A DNA stretch of 64,000 nucleotides from Rutidosis leptorrhynchoides (GCF_046630445.1 NC_092341.1:288290001-288354000); one strand, 5' to 3'; positions 46,886 through 60,309 are shown, numbered from the stretch's first letter. Translations and numbers: made by a program. Notes: generated by a model from the letters alone, not told the origin.

Positions 46886-48637
46886 CCTTTGCTTGTCCTC
46901 AAGCAAAAAGCGGGATTATAAAGTTCTTTCTAAAAGATCCTTCCTCGCCCACCCTTAGATCCTTTTATTAAGCCTTCATCAGAAGTTGTCACATCTTTCG
47001 AAAATAGTAGAAAAAGTTTCAAACTTCGATGGTTTTAGTCGCTAGATTTCAAACGCGTCCATAGTGAAAAAGGCGTACTTTTCAACTCTAACATGTAGAG
47101 TATACATGACCAGGCTTCTTACTAGCGGATCACTCATATCACTCAAGTGGTTAGGGTGCCCTAATATAGTTGTATTGTCGGTCAGAAGCCAGTCATGTAA
47201 CAGTTCTCATCATAGGCTTGGTAAAGCATCGATATCTCCACCGATTAAGTAAGGACGACACTGATCTTCTTCCTAGGCATTCTTTCAAGAGGAAGACGAG
47301 TTGTAGAGTTGGTTGAGGAGTTTGTAGAAAGGTGAAAGGTATCCAGATCTTTTGATTTCTAAAGAGAATTGATAGATTTTGATTCTTCAGAGTATCATTT
47401 TTTGGATAGAGAACAACTTGAATTCGGCGAAAAGTTTCTTTGGAAGATGCGGATTTTACGAAGACTTTTGTCTAGAATTTTTTTTGGCTCTTCCGGTAAT
47501 CCTTCTTTGGGCAACCTCTCGGGTTTTCTTTGCCTTTATTCTAGAGACTTTGCTCTTTCATCATTTTTTTCCGGCATACCCTTTTTTCATAACTTTTGTC
47601 TTTTGTTCCTGATGCCCAGAGAGGAAGTGATAATTCACCGAAAATAGGTCTTTGACCTATTAAAAACAGTCAGGGGTTCGGAATCTTTTAATAAGTGCTT
47701 TTAAAATGAATTTGATCGATCTATCTCTTTATTGATCTCTAGATCTTTTTGAAAAGTAGAAAAGGAATAAAGGTGAATGGGTAGTGTATTTTGGGAGTGA
47801 ATTTGGGGTGAGTATTTTCTGATTCATCAAATCTTTGTGTGAGTTGGTCGGTTTTTTTAAATGCGTGGAGTGGAAACAGAAACAGATGGCTTTTGTCTTT
47901 TCTATTCAGAATAATTTCGGAAGGAGGATCGCACCTGCACCACGTATGGCGCTTACTAACCATTGGCCTCGAAACGTATGTCAAAACCAAGTTCTAACTT
48001 AAACCGTACACCGGTACGCTCATAAATTCAATTGACAAAGTACTGTAGATTTTATGGGTCATACGGATACTTTGGGTCCAAGAGTTCTCACTTTTTGGGA
48101 GTAGGTTTTTCGAAGGAAATATTTTGACATAAATCATGAGTTTTAGCTTAATCGTTCCGTTCTAGTAAATGTTCCGAGAACTGATTTCTAGCAATTTTAT
48201 AGAATCTTTTGGGTAAAACGAATTAAGAATTTTTCAAAATTACCTAAATATTCTTTGCTAATCACTTTTTAGACAAAATAATTTTTCAAAATTTGGCGTT
48301 TTACGGTTACTTGTCCTTAAACCTTTACCCAATATCCCACACTTAGAAGAACATTATCCCTAATATTCTCTGAAATAGAATATATGAATACTTTGATAAA
48401 TTAAGGATAATATCTTTCTAGAATCTCTAAGTTGGTTGCGGGGATGACCCCACACTTAGAGATTTTAGTGTATAATAATTGAAAGAGGTTTGAGAAAAGA
48501 TTACTTCCCTACTGTCAGGTTACTCTCCTAGTGCTGGACTTTCCTACGGTCCAGCTCCTAATGCTGGAAAGGACCAGTCTCTTTGATAAAATTCTGCATG
48601 AAGAACAAGAAGAGAGTAGCATTTCCACTATAACTTT
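46886..48637 (-). other. Athila-2 3' non-coding region
   Basis: About 1.75 kb with no gene. Two extra polypurine-like CTAAGTGTGGG motifs (minus strand) lie near 48337 and 48451. Plus-strand frames at 47369-47647 are antisense and lack domains. Confidence 0.65.
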
Positions 48638-49546
48638 TTATACAACACTTTTAAAAGATAAAACTAAAAGAAAATAAAGTAGTCTACGAACTACTCTCCT
48701 GGCCATTTGTGGAGCGGTGTCTGCGAAGCATCCATTAAGTCTTAAGGGATCATCATCATCCTCAAGTCTTGGCAAATACTCAAGCGGATGTCCTGCATCC
48801 AACTCAGGGTTCAAAAGTATGTCTAGATAAAGGTCTGATGGCAACTTCAGGTGTGATAGACTCGGGAATGGCTCCTCATCAGGGATGCTCCCGGTAATCT
48901 CAAAGACCATGGCCGTGGGTGGCTCAACTGATATAGGGACTGTGACTAAGTGGCAGCCCTCAAGTAGCTCATGAGTAGGGACCGTCTTAATGACTGGAGC
49001 AGGCGAAACAGCTAATACAGGCGGCGTGATAGGAGTAGAACGAACTGGAATGGCGGTTGACGCTACTGAATGACCTGAGACTGGAGTAGAGCGCATGGGA
49101 GTAGCTGGTTATGTTGGTGGAACACGACATGCTAGTCTGAATGACGAAGGGCCTAGAGTACTCAGGGGCATTTCTTCACGCTGAAGGTATGCTCTGAAAG
49201 CTCTATATAGTTTCTGCTGGTCTCTAAGTAGTGCCCATGTGACATTTGGGTCATTCAAGGTGGCTCCATAATGAATCACAATTTGTGGCTCACGTGGCTC
49301 TAGTAGCTCTGGATGCTCAACGGGTCTCGAAGCTAAATGCCTGGAGCGTCGTATCGGAGGAGCTGGCGGTGCCATACTGATATCCTCCTCAACAATCTCT
49401 AGAATCAAATGCCTCGGGCCTAACTGTCCCGTTGAAGGCCTGTGCTGATCTGTGCTACTCTCCGATAGGTAAACCCTGGGAGTCCTCCTCCTGCGAATGG
49501 GAATGCAATAGGAAGCTCCCGAACTGGGCATCTTGCCTGAATACAT
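48638..49546 (-). pseudogene. Athila-2 downstream ORF (303 codons, one stop)
   Basis: A minus-strand frame from ATG 49546 to 48638, broken once by TAA at 49109; the frame continues unchanged. It is rich in Pro, Ser, Thr and Arg (PIRRRRTPRVYLSES; STPVSGHSVASTAIPVRS) with an acidic patch before the end. No transmembrane segment or recognisable domain, and no visible similarity to the Athila-1 env-position ORF. Upstream on the minus strand a strong 3' splice site (TTTCAATTTATTTTCAG, ending 49617) precedes it, and its ATG is the first one after that site. Confidence 0.55.
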
Positions 49547-49727
49547 TCAACAAACTAGTAAGTACTAAGCACAAGTACGGCGCTTAGGGTTAGTGCACAG
49601 TAAAATATTTTGTAGACTGAAAATAAATTGAAATAAAAATTAAGAAATTAAATGCATAAGCAAGGGATGCCTCCCAAGAGTGCTTTATTTATCAAGTCGT
49701 TACAGCTCGACTTTTCCTAGTATGTCT

Positions 49728-50947
49728 TCAGAATTGATCAAAGGAGAAGAGATGCTCCTCCCTGTCATGGTCTTCTAGATAAGCTTTTAATCGGTGGCTG
49801 TCGACTTTGAAGTTGCCAGTAGGTCCTTCTAATTCTATGGCTCCGTGTGAAAAAGCATGAATTACTTTGTATGGTCCATTCCATCTTGATCAGAATTTAC
49901 CAGCGAATTTCTTGAATCGGAATTAGAGAGTAGAACTTGATCTCCAAGAACGAACTTTGTAGGTATCAGTTTTGCATAGTGTGTCAGCTTCGTCTGTTCC
50001 TTGTAGATATATGACGTCTCGTACGCTTGGTCTCTTAATTCAGCGAGTTCATTCATCTGCATCATCCGATGCCTAGCGGTTACTGAAGGGTCAAGGTTAC
50101 AGGTTTTCAATGCCCAGAGAGCTTTATACTCTAGTTCTAGCGGAAGGTGACAGACTTTCACATAGATCATGCAGTAGGGTGTAGTTCTTAGAGTATTCTT
50201 GTAAGCAGTCCGAAATGCCCACATAGCATTGTCTAGTTTCTCAGTCCATATATTCCCATGACGGGCGATGGTGCGTTCTAGAATTCTCTTGAGTGCTCTG
50301 TTAGTGACTTCTGCCTGTCCATTAGTCTGCGGATGATAGGCAATGGACATTTTGTGGGTAACTCCATATTGTTGCATCACCTTCATAAATTGGGTATTAC
50401 AGAAGTGGGTGCCTCTATCACTTATTATGGCGCGGGGAGCTCCGAATCGGCAGAAGAGTCTCTTCAGGTAGTTAGTGGTGACCTTAGCATCATTGGTTGG
50501 AAATGCTTGGGCTTCGACCCATCTAGAGACGTAATCTACTGCTACGAGGACATATTCTTTCCCATTAGACTTGGGGAACGGCCTCATAGAGTCTAATCCC
50601 CGTATATCGAAGATTCCGTAAGCTTGGATATTAGTCCGAGGCATGTCATTCTTCATAGAGATAATACCTTGTCTTTGGCAAGCATCGCAACGCTTTACAA
50701 GCTCTTGCGCATCTCGGAATATAGAAGGCCAATAAAATCCTAATTCGTAGACTTTTCTTGTGGTCAAGTTTGCTCCATGATGACCTCCAGTTGGTCCGTG
50801 GTGACATTGGTGAAGAATCCCTGTTGCTTGTTTCTCATCTACGCACCTCCTGATTATCTGATCATGCCAAATTCTGAACAGGTACGGATCTTCCCAGTAG
50901 TAGTACTTAGCATCCCTGAAGAACTTCCTTCTTCGAAATGTGCTCAA
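49728..50947 (-). pseudogene. Athila-2 integrase
   Basis: Minus strand: zinc-binding HQCHHGPTGGHHG ... CDACQR, then the core with FDIRGLDSMRPFPKS (catalytic Asp in GLDS), SDRGTHFC and [14 protein letters not shown], and a C-terminal part that passes a frameshift near 49880 and ends at a TGA at 49728-49730. Closely related to the Athila-1 integrase. The core frame is open over 360 codons, longer than any other piece of this element. Confidence 0.87.
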
Positions 50948-51208
50948 TCCTTTCTGTACTACTCCAGCAACTAGGTAGTTAGCTATGTCAGCGTACCAAG
51001 GAGTATCAGTAAATTATGATCATATGTTGGCTTGTCCTAAGCTCATAAGCTGTTCTTCCAGAAATTTGTCTCTAATATCTTGTTCAGCAAGCTGTTCCAT
51101 CGATGGGTTCTCCAAACGACTAAGATGATCTGCTACGACGTTCTCTGCCCCTTTCTTATCTTTGATCTCGATATCAAATTCCTGAAGGAGTAAGATCTAT
51201 CGTAGGAG

Positions 51209-52530
51209 TCATGGTTTAGCATCTTGCTTAATGAATAGATATTTTAGGGCTGAATGATCTGTGTAAACCGTAATTTTGGACAGGATGAGATAGGAACGGA
51301 ATTTGTCGAAGGCGAAAACTACTGCTAGCAGATCGTTTTCCGTAGTGGTGTAATTCTCTTGAGCTCCGGTTAAGGTTTTACTGGCGTAATAGATTGGATG
51401 AAAGTGCTTATCTTTCCGTTGTCCTAGTACAGCTCCAACCTCGAAATCACTCGCATCACACATGATTTCGAATGGTAAGCTCCAATCAGGAGCTTCATGA
51501 TGGGTGCATGTGTGAGCTGTTCCTTCAGATAGTTGAATGCTTGAACACATTCTTCATTAAAGACAAATGGAACTTCCTTTTCGAGGAGATGAGTAATAGG
51601 TCGTGTGACCTTTGAAAAATCTTTGATAAAATGTCGGTAGAAACTGGCGTGTCAAAGGAAACTCCTTACAGCTTTTACTATGGTAGGTTCTGGAAGCTTA
51701 GCTATGGTCTCAAGTTTAGCCTTGTCGACTTCTATTCCTGACTTTGATATCTTATGTCCTAAAACTACATCTTCTTTTACCATGAAGTGACATTTTTCCT
51801 AATTTAGAACTAAATTCGAATCTTCACACCGGGTGAGCATCTTGTCAAGGTTTGAAAGGCACGACTCAAAGGTACTACTGAAGACGGAGAAGTCATCCAT
51901 GAAGACTTCCATACAATGTTCAATCACGTCGTGGAATATTTCTACCATGCATCACTGAAATGTAGCAGGTGCATTGCACAACCCAAAGGTCATGCGTCGA
52001 TAGGAAAATGATCTATAAGGACATGTGAAGGTTGTCTTCTCTTGGTCCTTTGGATCGAGGGAAATTTGAAAGTAGACGAAAAAACCGTTAAGGAAAAAAT
52101 AGAACTCATTTCCTGATAGGCGTTCCAACATTTGATCAATGAATGGTAATGGAAAATGATCTTTCTGAGTTGCTTCATTTAGTTTACGATAATCTATGCA
52201 AACCCTCCAACCGGTGACCTCCCGTGTTGGAATAATTTCATTATTCTCATTTTTGATTACGGTCATTCCTCCCTTCTTAGGTACCACTTGAACAGGACTG
52301 ACCCATGGCGAATCGAAAATAGGATAGATCAGACTGACGTCCAGAAGTTTGATTACTTCTTTCTTGATGACTTCTTGAATCATTGGATTGACCCTTCTTT
52401 GCCTCTGAACAGATGGTTTGAAATCATCTTCCATGAAGATCTTATGAGTGCAATAGTTTGGACTGATTCCTTTAATGTCAGAAATCTTCCAAGCAATTGC
52501 TTTCTTATGTGATTTCAGAACCTTAATCAA
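51209..52530 (-). pseudogene. Athila-2 reverse transcriptase and RNase H
   Basis: Open pieces 52530-51952 (GWRVCIDYRKLNEAT, HFPLPFIDQML, FGLCNAPATFQ) and 51550-51209 (IMCDASDFEVGAVLG, VYTDHSALKYL). The catalytic VFMDDFSVF lies between them (about 51885-51910), followed by several stops and frameshifts. The order is the same as in Athila-1. Confidence 0.87.
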
Positions 52531-52863
52531 TTTCGCCTTCTTCTATGGCTTGAGGTCTTTAGAAATGATTACATGGAGTTGCGATTCTCCTTCTAAGAAT
52601 GCATACTCCAGATGTTTGGGTAACATCTTCAATTCCAATTCCGGAGGTTCCTCGATAGATGGCTTCATTCTTGCTATCTCCTCTCTGTCTAACGAGTCAT
52701 ATCTCTCCTAGAATTCCGATTCTTTCTTAATAGCTGTCACTGATGCTATATGTTCCTTGGTTCTGGAAATTGTCCTTCTTAATGCTTCATCTTCAGAAAC
52801 GTCTTCTTTAGTTTCGAAGGTTGGCTCAGGAATTTCAACACAGTCCTCATTTAACCATGGTTC

Positions 52864-53877
52864 CTAGAATACCAGAATGAAATCTGTCTCTTCATTCGGT
52901 CTTCTCCTTAACAGAGGTAGGGGAATGCCTTGACCTAGCGGTGCTATTTGGATAGTCTTGCCTAGAAAGTTACTTTCGGAGAGGGGAGATTTATATTGAC
53001 CAGGATCTATGGCTGAATGGATGCCGAGATTTTCTTCAGGAGGTGTAAAGAACAGATCCTTAGAAATTTGATCTTGACTGCATATAGCCATGGTATCCTC
53101 CAGATATTCGTTGACTAGTTCTTGAAAAGAATCAGCGAGTGTGAGATCTTCTTCGCGAGGATGGCTCATGAGTTGGTCAACATTAAATGTGACTTCTTCA
53201 TTCCCAACTCTTAATTTCAGTGATTTCTCGTGTACATCAATTATGACTTTGGCAGTACTCAAGAATGGTCTGCCAAGTATGAGTGGGACCTTCGTGTCTT
53301 CCTCAATATCCATAATGACGAAATCAACGGGAAATGCAAACTTATCCACTCTGACTAGGACATCCTTAGCTGGTCCTCGAGGAATCTTAATTGATCGATT
53401 CGCGAGTTGGATAGTCATTCTGGTAGATCTTAAGTCATTTAATCCTAGCTTTTTAAATAATTAATAGGGCATTAAGTTTACACTGGCTCCTAAGTCTGCT
53501 AACGCATTGCTGATTTGGAAATCTTGCAGGTAACAAGGTACCGTAAATCTTCCTGTATCTCCTAGCTTAGGGGGAATACCATGTTGTAACACTAATGAAC
53601 ATTTTTCGCTTAAGGGTAAGCTAACTATCTCTCTTAATCTCTCTTTGTTTGAAAGCAATTCTTTAAAAAAATTTGCGCACTTTGACATTTCTACTAAAGC
53701 ATCTACAAGTTGTACATTCAAATGTAGATTCTTAATAATATCCCAATACTTAGCGAATTGCGCTTCCTGTTTTTCCTTCCTAAGCCTACCTGGAAAAAGT
53801 ATGCGGGCTCGCGGAATAATTTCCGGAGCTTTAGGAGAGATAGGTTCTGGTGGATTGATAACTGGGTCAATTGGCAC
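52864..53877 (-). pseudogene. Athila-2 gag end and protease
   Basis: Two frames split by a TAA at 53461. 53877-53461 ends in ALADLGASVNLMPY (active site). 53418-52864 continues with VDFVIMDIEED and PLILGRPFLSTAK. Aspartic protease of the Athila type. Confidence 0.85.
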
Positions 53878-54183
53878 AGGTATTGTATCGGAAAAATCTT
53901 GTATTGGTATATTAACAGTTGTTTCCTTCCCACCTCTAGTGACTACTAGGCCATCAGACTCACTACACTATGTTTCAATTTTAGTGGTTAATCGTTTAAG
54001 CTTAAGATGAAAATTGGTTATTAATTCCTCAAAAGTCTTTATCAAAGTATCAAACTTATTTTGGCATTCTATGACTTGAAGGTTTATCATGTACTGCTTT
54101 TTCATAAATTCGGCTAATGTTTCCTCAGAATGGATAGTGAGCTGGTGTAGTGGGAAAATTATATTAGAGTCCGAGCTATTCTA

Positions 54184-54984
54184 CTATTTATATGTCCATC
54201 TAGGGTAAGGATACCTTAGATTAGTTCTAGTAGCATCAAGATTTTTAGGAATTGGTAAACTTTGAAGAGTGAGAGTGAGATCTTGTAACCTGGTTTTCAG
54301 CATTTTTACCGTATGAGCGAAGACGTCATCCTTCTCAGCAGCTTCATTGCTCCAATCTTCCTGTTGTGTAGCTATTGTGTCTAAGAGATTCCATGCTTCA
54401 TCTGCTGTTCGTGACATGAAATTTCCTTGCGAGGCCATGTCGAGGAGAGACTTATCATCCTTGGTCAAACCATTGTAAAGCATGCAGATTATGTCTTCCC
54501 GACTTAAAAAATGATTCGGACATCTTTTAAGCATCATCTTTAGTCTATTTCATGCTAGACACAATGACTCATTTTCTTTTTGAGAAAAGTTTGTGATGTC
54601 ATTTCTTAAACAGGTTTGCAGGGATGGTGAATAAAATTTGTTTAAAAACTTGGTGGCTAGTTCCTCCCATGAATGTATTGAATTCGGTTTAAACTCATCA
54701 AACCATGTTAAAGCGCGTGTAGACAAAGAATATTGAAAAATATGAAGTTTTAAAATGTTTTTCTCATTTTCTTCCTTCTTAAAAGAGTCAACCAGACTGA
54801 TGAATTTGTTTAAGTGAAAGTTTGGATCGTCAGTCGGTAATCCTTGAAATTTACAGATCATACTAACCAATTTGATCGTATTTGAACTGATTTCAGGAGT
54901 TTCTACGGTCCCTAAGGTGATTGGTCTTCCTCTTTCTTCTAAGTATGACTTTTGCATAGAAGAAAGGGTGTTATGTTGTTCCAT
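54184..54984 (-). pseudogene. Athila-2 gag
   Basis: ATG at 54984. The retrotransposon gag domain has DPNFHLNKFISLVDSFK, LHIFQYSLSTRALTWFDEF and LATKFLNKFYSP, then SREDIICMLYNGL and DEAWNLLDTIA in the second piece (54537-54184). A TGA at 54550 replaces the conserved Trp between them; the frame is otherwise continuous. It ends early, before any zinc knuckle. Confidence 0.87.
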
Positions 54985-55307
54985 TTTATGATTTTTAGTT
55001 TAAAAAGACTTAAAAGTAACTTTTAGAAGATATTAATTAACTATAAGGATCGATAATTTAATTAAAATAATTATTCTTGAAATTCAGTCGCTAACCTTAT
55101 GGGATATTTCAATTGATAGGACTTCTTACAAATTACTTCGTATCTAAGTGGCCAGATCGACTACGGAGAGGCATGATACTTTTAGTTCCAATATAATTGG
55201 AGACTGTTCAGAAAATCCAACAACCAAGTCCGTGTATAATTGTCTTTCTTAGACACCACCAAACAATACTTTCGTCTGTTTAAAATCTTTTTTCAATCGA
55301 AATATTC
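54985..55307 (-). other. Athila-2 leader
   Basis: About 320 nt between primer site and gag, without genes. It is much shorter than the Athila-1 leader and contains no palindrome pair. Confidence 0.7.
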
Positions 55308-55327
55308 GATCCCCGGCAGCAGCGCCA
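55308..55327 (-). other. Athila-2 primer-binding site, tRNA-Asp type
   Basis: Minus strand TGGCGCTGCTGCCGGGGATC, 18 nt from the LTR. It matches tRNA-Asp with two mismatches. Confidence 0.85.
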
Positions 55328-55345
55328 AAAACTTGCTACTCTTTA

Positions 55346-57234
55346 TGATATGACCGAAACGGACGGTTTTATTCGTTTGGTGTCGTTGGGCCGCAAGGCG
55401 TCAGGATCAGCTTAATCAAGAGGGAGAATAGTGGTTCATTATTTATATTTTGCGGGGCCTAAATTTACTTTTAACTTTCTAAGGTAGAAGGTGTAAGTAA
55501 ACCTAGGGTTGTACATTTGAATGGTTTAATGAATTGAAGATCAAGTGGATAATTATATCTGGTTAAATTACCTAAGTAAAGGATAATAGTTGGTATTAAG
55601 CTAATAATCCTAATTGCAGAAAAGTAAAGAAAGTGGAAGGATATCCAGAGTGTGCAGATCAGAGAAATGTTGACCAAGATATCAGTTTGGGCTAGGGAAA
55701 GGTAATTATGTTTATATTAAAGCTAAGATTAGAATGGTGTAGATCTGGTTGGATGAGCCAATTACACAGACCTACTTATCTCTAGACTCTCAGAGTTCTC
55801 ATTGAGTAGTGAAAAGTATGTCACTTGGTTGTATAATTGAAAGGTAACTATACCTCGAAGGTTATCCTCAGTAAAGTACTAGGTTTATTAGTGAGTTGAG
55901 TTCTAATCCTAACCCTCGTTATCAGTTTAGTTAACTGAATAGCAACGTGCTGTGTTGGTTGAACACTAATCACAAACGGAAGGAGTCCGTCGAGTTAAGT
56001 TGACAAAACCTTAAATAAAAACTAACAACCATTTCATCATACTAATGAGATCATACCAAACTAAACATTATACAGCATTGCGGTTGATATACTAAAAGTA
56101 AAGCAGATAGAAACCTGATAGATACCTAAACAGTTGATATGACTTAATCCTAAAGCAACAATCAAACAAGAACATGCAATAGGTGTAGGTGATATAGTCA
56201 ATGCACTAACTAGATCTTAATAGCTCCTAAGAGGTCTCTTCGGAACAGTCAATAGGCATACTAGGTCATTCATGTCTCAATTCCTAAGTTCCGTGTCCTA
56301 AAAGCGCATTAGATGCCTCTCGGGAACTCCGGCCATACCGAGTTCATAGAATCTTCAGATACAGTATAACCAGGGGTCTTAATCCTATGAAGTAGCTAAG
56401 TTCATATAGATTAATAAGTCCTGATCACAACCTAGGTTGGTCAATCCTTAAGATGCTAGCAAACAAATCTATCGGAATCACAAGTTCAGCATAACAATGA
56501 TAACCGTACTAATTTAACATAACTACGCTAACCCAAACTTCTATCATGGCAACATACAGATTAATTAAGCTAACATGGTAATATCAGAATGCATTATTAA
56601 ACATAAATGGTAACAATACATGTTTAATTAAAAAGACAAGCGTTTCGGATAAAAACCTGAAAAGGCTGAAGAAATCTGCTCGAAATCGCAGGGACTCGCC
56701 AGGATATCCTCTGAAAAATAAAAGATAATCTAGCTACTTCTAAAAACTAACTAAAAAGCTTAAAAATATAAATTGAAGTACAAATTGAGTGTGTGTAAAA
56801 ATGAATGGAAGATGCCCTTTAAATAGACTTGGAAATGGCCTGCATACGTTTGGCAAGCCGTATGGCAGGCCGTTTTTACTGGTCGTTTGCTTTGGCAAGC
56901 CGTTTTGCAAGTCTGTTTGCCCAAGCCATATGGCATTCCGTTTTTCACACTGGCAGGCCGTATGGCAGGCCGTATGGCAAGCCGTATGGCCTGCCCTGGT
57001 CAGCTTGTTTCCTGGATCGTAACTTAATTTCCTTGGTCGTAACTTGTCTTTCGCCATTTTCGCTCTAGATTCTTCATTTTAGCTCCATTTTACTTGATTC
57101 TTTTTTCATCGCCTTTGTAATTACTTAATCTACAAAATTAACCGAAAAAGCGATTATTTTGGCGATAAAGTTGGAACTTTATGGATTTATGGCTCAATAT
57201 CGGGGGTAAAAACGTGACTTTTTGACCGATATCA
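55346..57234 (-). repeat. Athila-2 right LTR (5' LTR)
   Basis: 1,889 bp, TGATATGACCG...CCGATATCA. Base differences against the left copy occur every few tens of bases. TATA-type TATTTAAAGGG on the minus strand at about 56818-56828, with the GGCAGGCCGTAT array beside it. Confidence 0.9.
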
Positions 57235-58356
57235 TGAAGGAAATTTCAAATGTGTTTGTTGAATGTAGGTTGCCTAAGGGGGATGGTTCGACATTCATTA
57301 CTTTGATTCTCAAGGTGTCAAATCCTACTTGTCTAAAGGAGTTTTAACCTATCTCTCTTATGGGGTTCAATATAAGATCATTACAGAGATCTTGGCAAGC
57401 CGTATTGTTAAGATGATTAATAAGTTAATTAGTAAGGAATAAACGACATTTATAAAGGGGAGAAATTTTAGATGATGGATTAATTCTTAACGAGTCGATT
57501 AAATGGTATAAGAATAAGAAAGAAAATATTTTGATTTTTAAAGTTGATTTCGAGAATACTTATGATTCCGCGTCTTGTGATTATATTGGATCATATGTTA
57601 AATTTAGCAGTTTTCAGTTGTCTATGGCGGGCTTGTGTGAGAATGACACTTATAGCAGCTAATACTTTTGTTCTAGTTAATGGTAGCCCGTCCATGAAAT
57701 TTGAGGTGCCACGTGGGTTACGACAGGGAGATCCTCTCAGTCCTTTTCTTTTTCTACTCGTCGTGAAAGGACTTCATCTTATCTTGAAAGATAAAGTTGG
57801 TTAAGGTCCCACTACTGGCGCAAAAATTGGTAACCCGCATGTTAATATTTCTCACCTCTTATGTGCCGAATATGTTGTTTTTATTTCAGATTGGAATAAA
57901 AACAACCTTAATAATATTATGAGTACTCTCGACTCGTTTTATAGCTTTTCAAGATTGGAAGTGAATGTTGGTAAGTATAACTTATATGGTGTCGGAGGAT
58001 AAGATGGTAAGTTGGACGCTTTTGCACATGATACATGCTGTCAATATGCTGAGTTTCCCCTCGACTACCTAGGTCTACCGATGTGTATATCCATGAATTG
58101 GGTGTCTAGTTGGAAGGTTCTTATCGATCGGTTTCGGAACCGGTTGTCTTCTTGAAAATCGAATTTATTGTTGATAGGTGGTCGGCTAATACTGGTCAAA
58201 TTGGTTATTGAAAGTGTGGACATTTATTTTCTTTCTATTTTTAAATGCCCGGAATCCGTTATTAATGTGACAGAATGTATCCACGCTAATTGTTGTGTGG
58301 GGAATTGGGGACAGTAAGAAGATTCATTGAATTTGATAGGGGCAAACATTAACGAC
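57235..58356 (+). pseudogene. LINE-2 reverse transcriptase
   Basis: Continues the frame cut by Athila-2 after the TGAAG duplication. RT motifs: FITLILKVSNP, FKVDFENTYDS (frameshifted) and GLRQGDPLSPFLF (57700-57760). At the active site (about 57862-57880) the usual YADD reads CAEY, so the catalytic aspartates are gone. Later DYLGLPM and KKIH motifs continue to 58330. Cut at 58357 by an LTR. Confidence 0.85.
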
Positions 58357-58542
58357 TGCGACAACCCGAAAATTTCCGACCAAATTTAAACTTAATCTTT
58401 ATATGATTTAATGTTTCCGACACGATAAGCAAAGTCTGTAATGTTGAGTCTCAAAAACCTTGAAACTATATTCATGTAATCAATGACCCTTTCGACTGCT
58501 CTTGACGATTCACGAACAATTATATGTAAACAAATATGTATA

Positions 58543-58546
<4 letters not shown>

Positions 58547-58637
<91 letters not shown>
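58547..58637. repeat. (TA)n microsatellite
   Basis: About 45 TA units within the third LTR. Confidence 0.95.
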
Positions 58638-58641
<4 letters not shown>

Positions 58642-59259
58642 TGAAAATGTTAACCAAGTATTAGATATATAATACTTTACATGAACGTATTTGTTCGATA
58701 TATTTATTGACAGAATTAAAAGATAATATCAAACGACTGAATTATCAGATACATTGAATTATGATTGCGGGTCTCTATTGTGAGGTCCACGTTGATTTGA
58801 GAAATGGTTCCTTTTTAACGGTATTCGGAATAACTGGTAAAGTGATTTACATGTAAGAACAAAGTGTCATCTAACAAGAATTGGACAAAAGTTAGTGGAG
58901 GACTAAATTTCATAATATTCAGTTGATTTAGTTTCAAACGTACGAAAACATTTTTCGATACAATATAATATAATTATTAAAATGTCTTTGTTTAAATAAC
59001 GTATGTTGGAATATTAATGGTTAGAATTAAATGTATAAATAACTTGCAACGTGTATTTAAAACATATTCAAGATATGTTATTATTGAATATGTTATATAA
59101 TTAGTAAATATAACATAAATAATAATGTATAATATTAAGTACAAGTTAAAATATAGTTGTTATAATATTATTACTTTCAGTATTATTATTAAATAAATAT
59201 TAATATTAATATCGGTATTAATAATAGTATGATATAAATATGAAATCTGATATGTATAA

Positions 59260-59463
59260 ATTATTAGATTATTATTATTTCTAATATTATTATTATCATT
59301 TAATAATATTTATATTATTAAAATTAGTATTATTATTATTGTTGTTATTAGTAATATTATTATTATCATTTTTTTATTTATTGAAATTATCATTATTGTT
59401 ATTATTAATATCATTATATTGTATTATATTTACTTTTGATTATTATTATTATAAGTATTAATC

Positions 59464-59501
<38 letters not shown>

Positions 59502-59505
59502 TTTA
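59260..59505. repeat. ATT/TTA-rich trinucleotide stretch
   Basis: Degenerate then pure (ATT)n, the pure run being 59463-59500. Purely low complexity. Confidence 0.85.
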
Positions 59506-60202
59506 TTTTAATAACAATAGTATGATTATTAATCTATTTATTAATTAATTATTAATATTAATTATATTATATAAATAAGATATATATACGTGTGAAAATC
59601 CATATCCCTATCATCTATATTGTATTTTTATTTTTTTCTATTTTTTCCTCCGTGCTCGTGAACATCTGTCTACACAATCATCGCTACAAAACAACCACGA
59701 TCAATTCTCGTTTGCTACTTCAATCATTCGAGTAATTCAATCATCAACACCTGCACGCTATCAATTGCTTTTATTATCCAAAGAATCAACCAGAAAAGAG
59801 TATATATATACCCGGTTTGCTGTTCACGATCTGTTTAGCCAAGAGCTAAATTTTGAAACAATCATCAAAAATTAATATTACAGAGTTCATTAGATTCATT
59901 CTATGAATCTATACATAAAGTTTCAGGTGTTAATTCAATGAATTGAATTCAGATTTTTGAGTCAAAGCTTTGAAATAAAAAGTCAAACAGATTTGTAATC
60001 ATCAAAATTCGAACGAATGTTGTGAATTCGGGTTAAGATGATGTCTTTCGATTATTATAAATTAGATTTTATGAAGCTTTCATGAAGGAATTAAAACCTG
60101 AAACACATTGAATTCCAATTTCAATAATTGAAGTTCATGATGCAAAACACCTTCTGTTTTTGTTCAGATGTGATTTTTTTTACAAAGTTGTAATGTTTGG
60201 AT

Positions 60203-60309
<107 letters not shown>

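Larger units (their letters stand above)
44920..57234 (-). mobile_element. Athila-2: complete but decayed Athila-type element
   Basis: A 12.3-kb minus-strand gypsy element with two LTRs (44920-46870 and 55346-57234), the TGAAG duplication, a tRNA-Asp-type primer site, gag, protease, RT, RNase H, integrase, a downstream ORF unlike that of Athila-1, and a polypurine tract. Many stops and frameshifts, and visibly more LTR divergence than the chromovirus, make it older. It shares layout and pol motifs with Athila-1 but not LTR sequence. Confidence 0.92.
41880..58356 (+). mobile_element. LINE-2: degenerate plant LINE, three times interrupted
   Basis: Plus-strand non-LTR element: RRM-containing ORF1 (41895-42790), endonuclease (43640-44345), RT (44500-44919 and 57235-58356). 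It is broken by a Copia-like solo LTR (41967-42534), a possible SINE (42780-42970) and Athila-2 (44920-57234), and finally cut at 58357 by another LTR, so its 3' end lies beyond the window. Coding continuity across Athila-2 is exact after removing one TGAAG. Confidence 0.85.
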
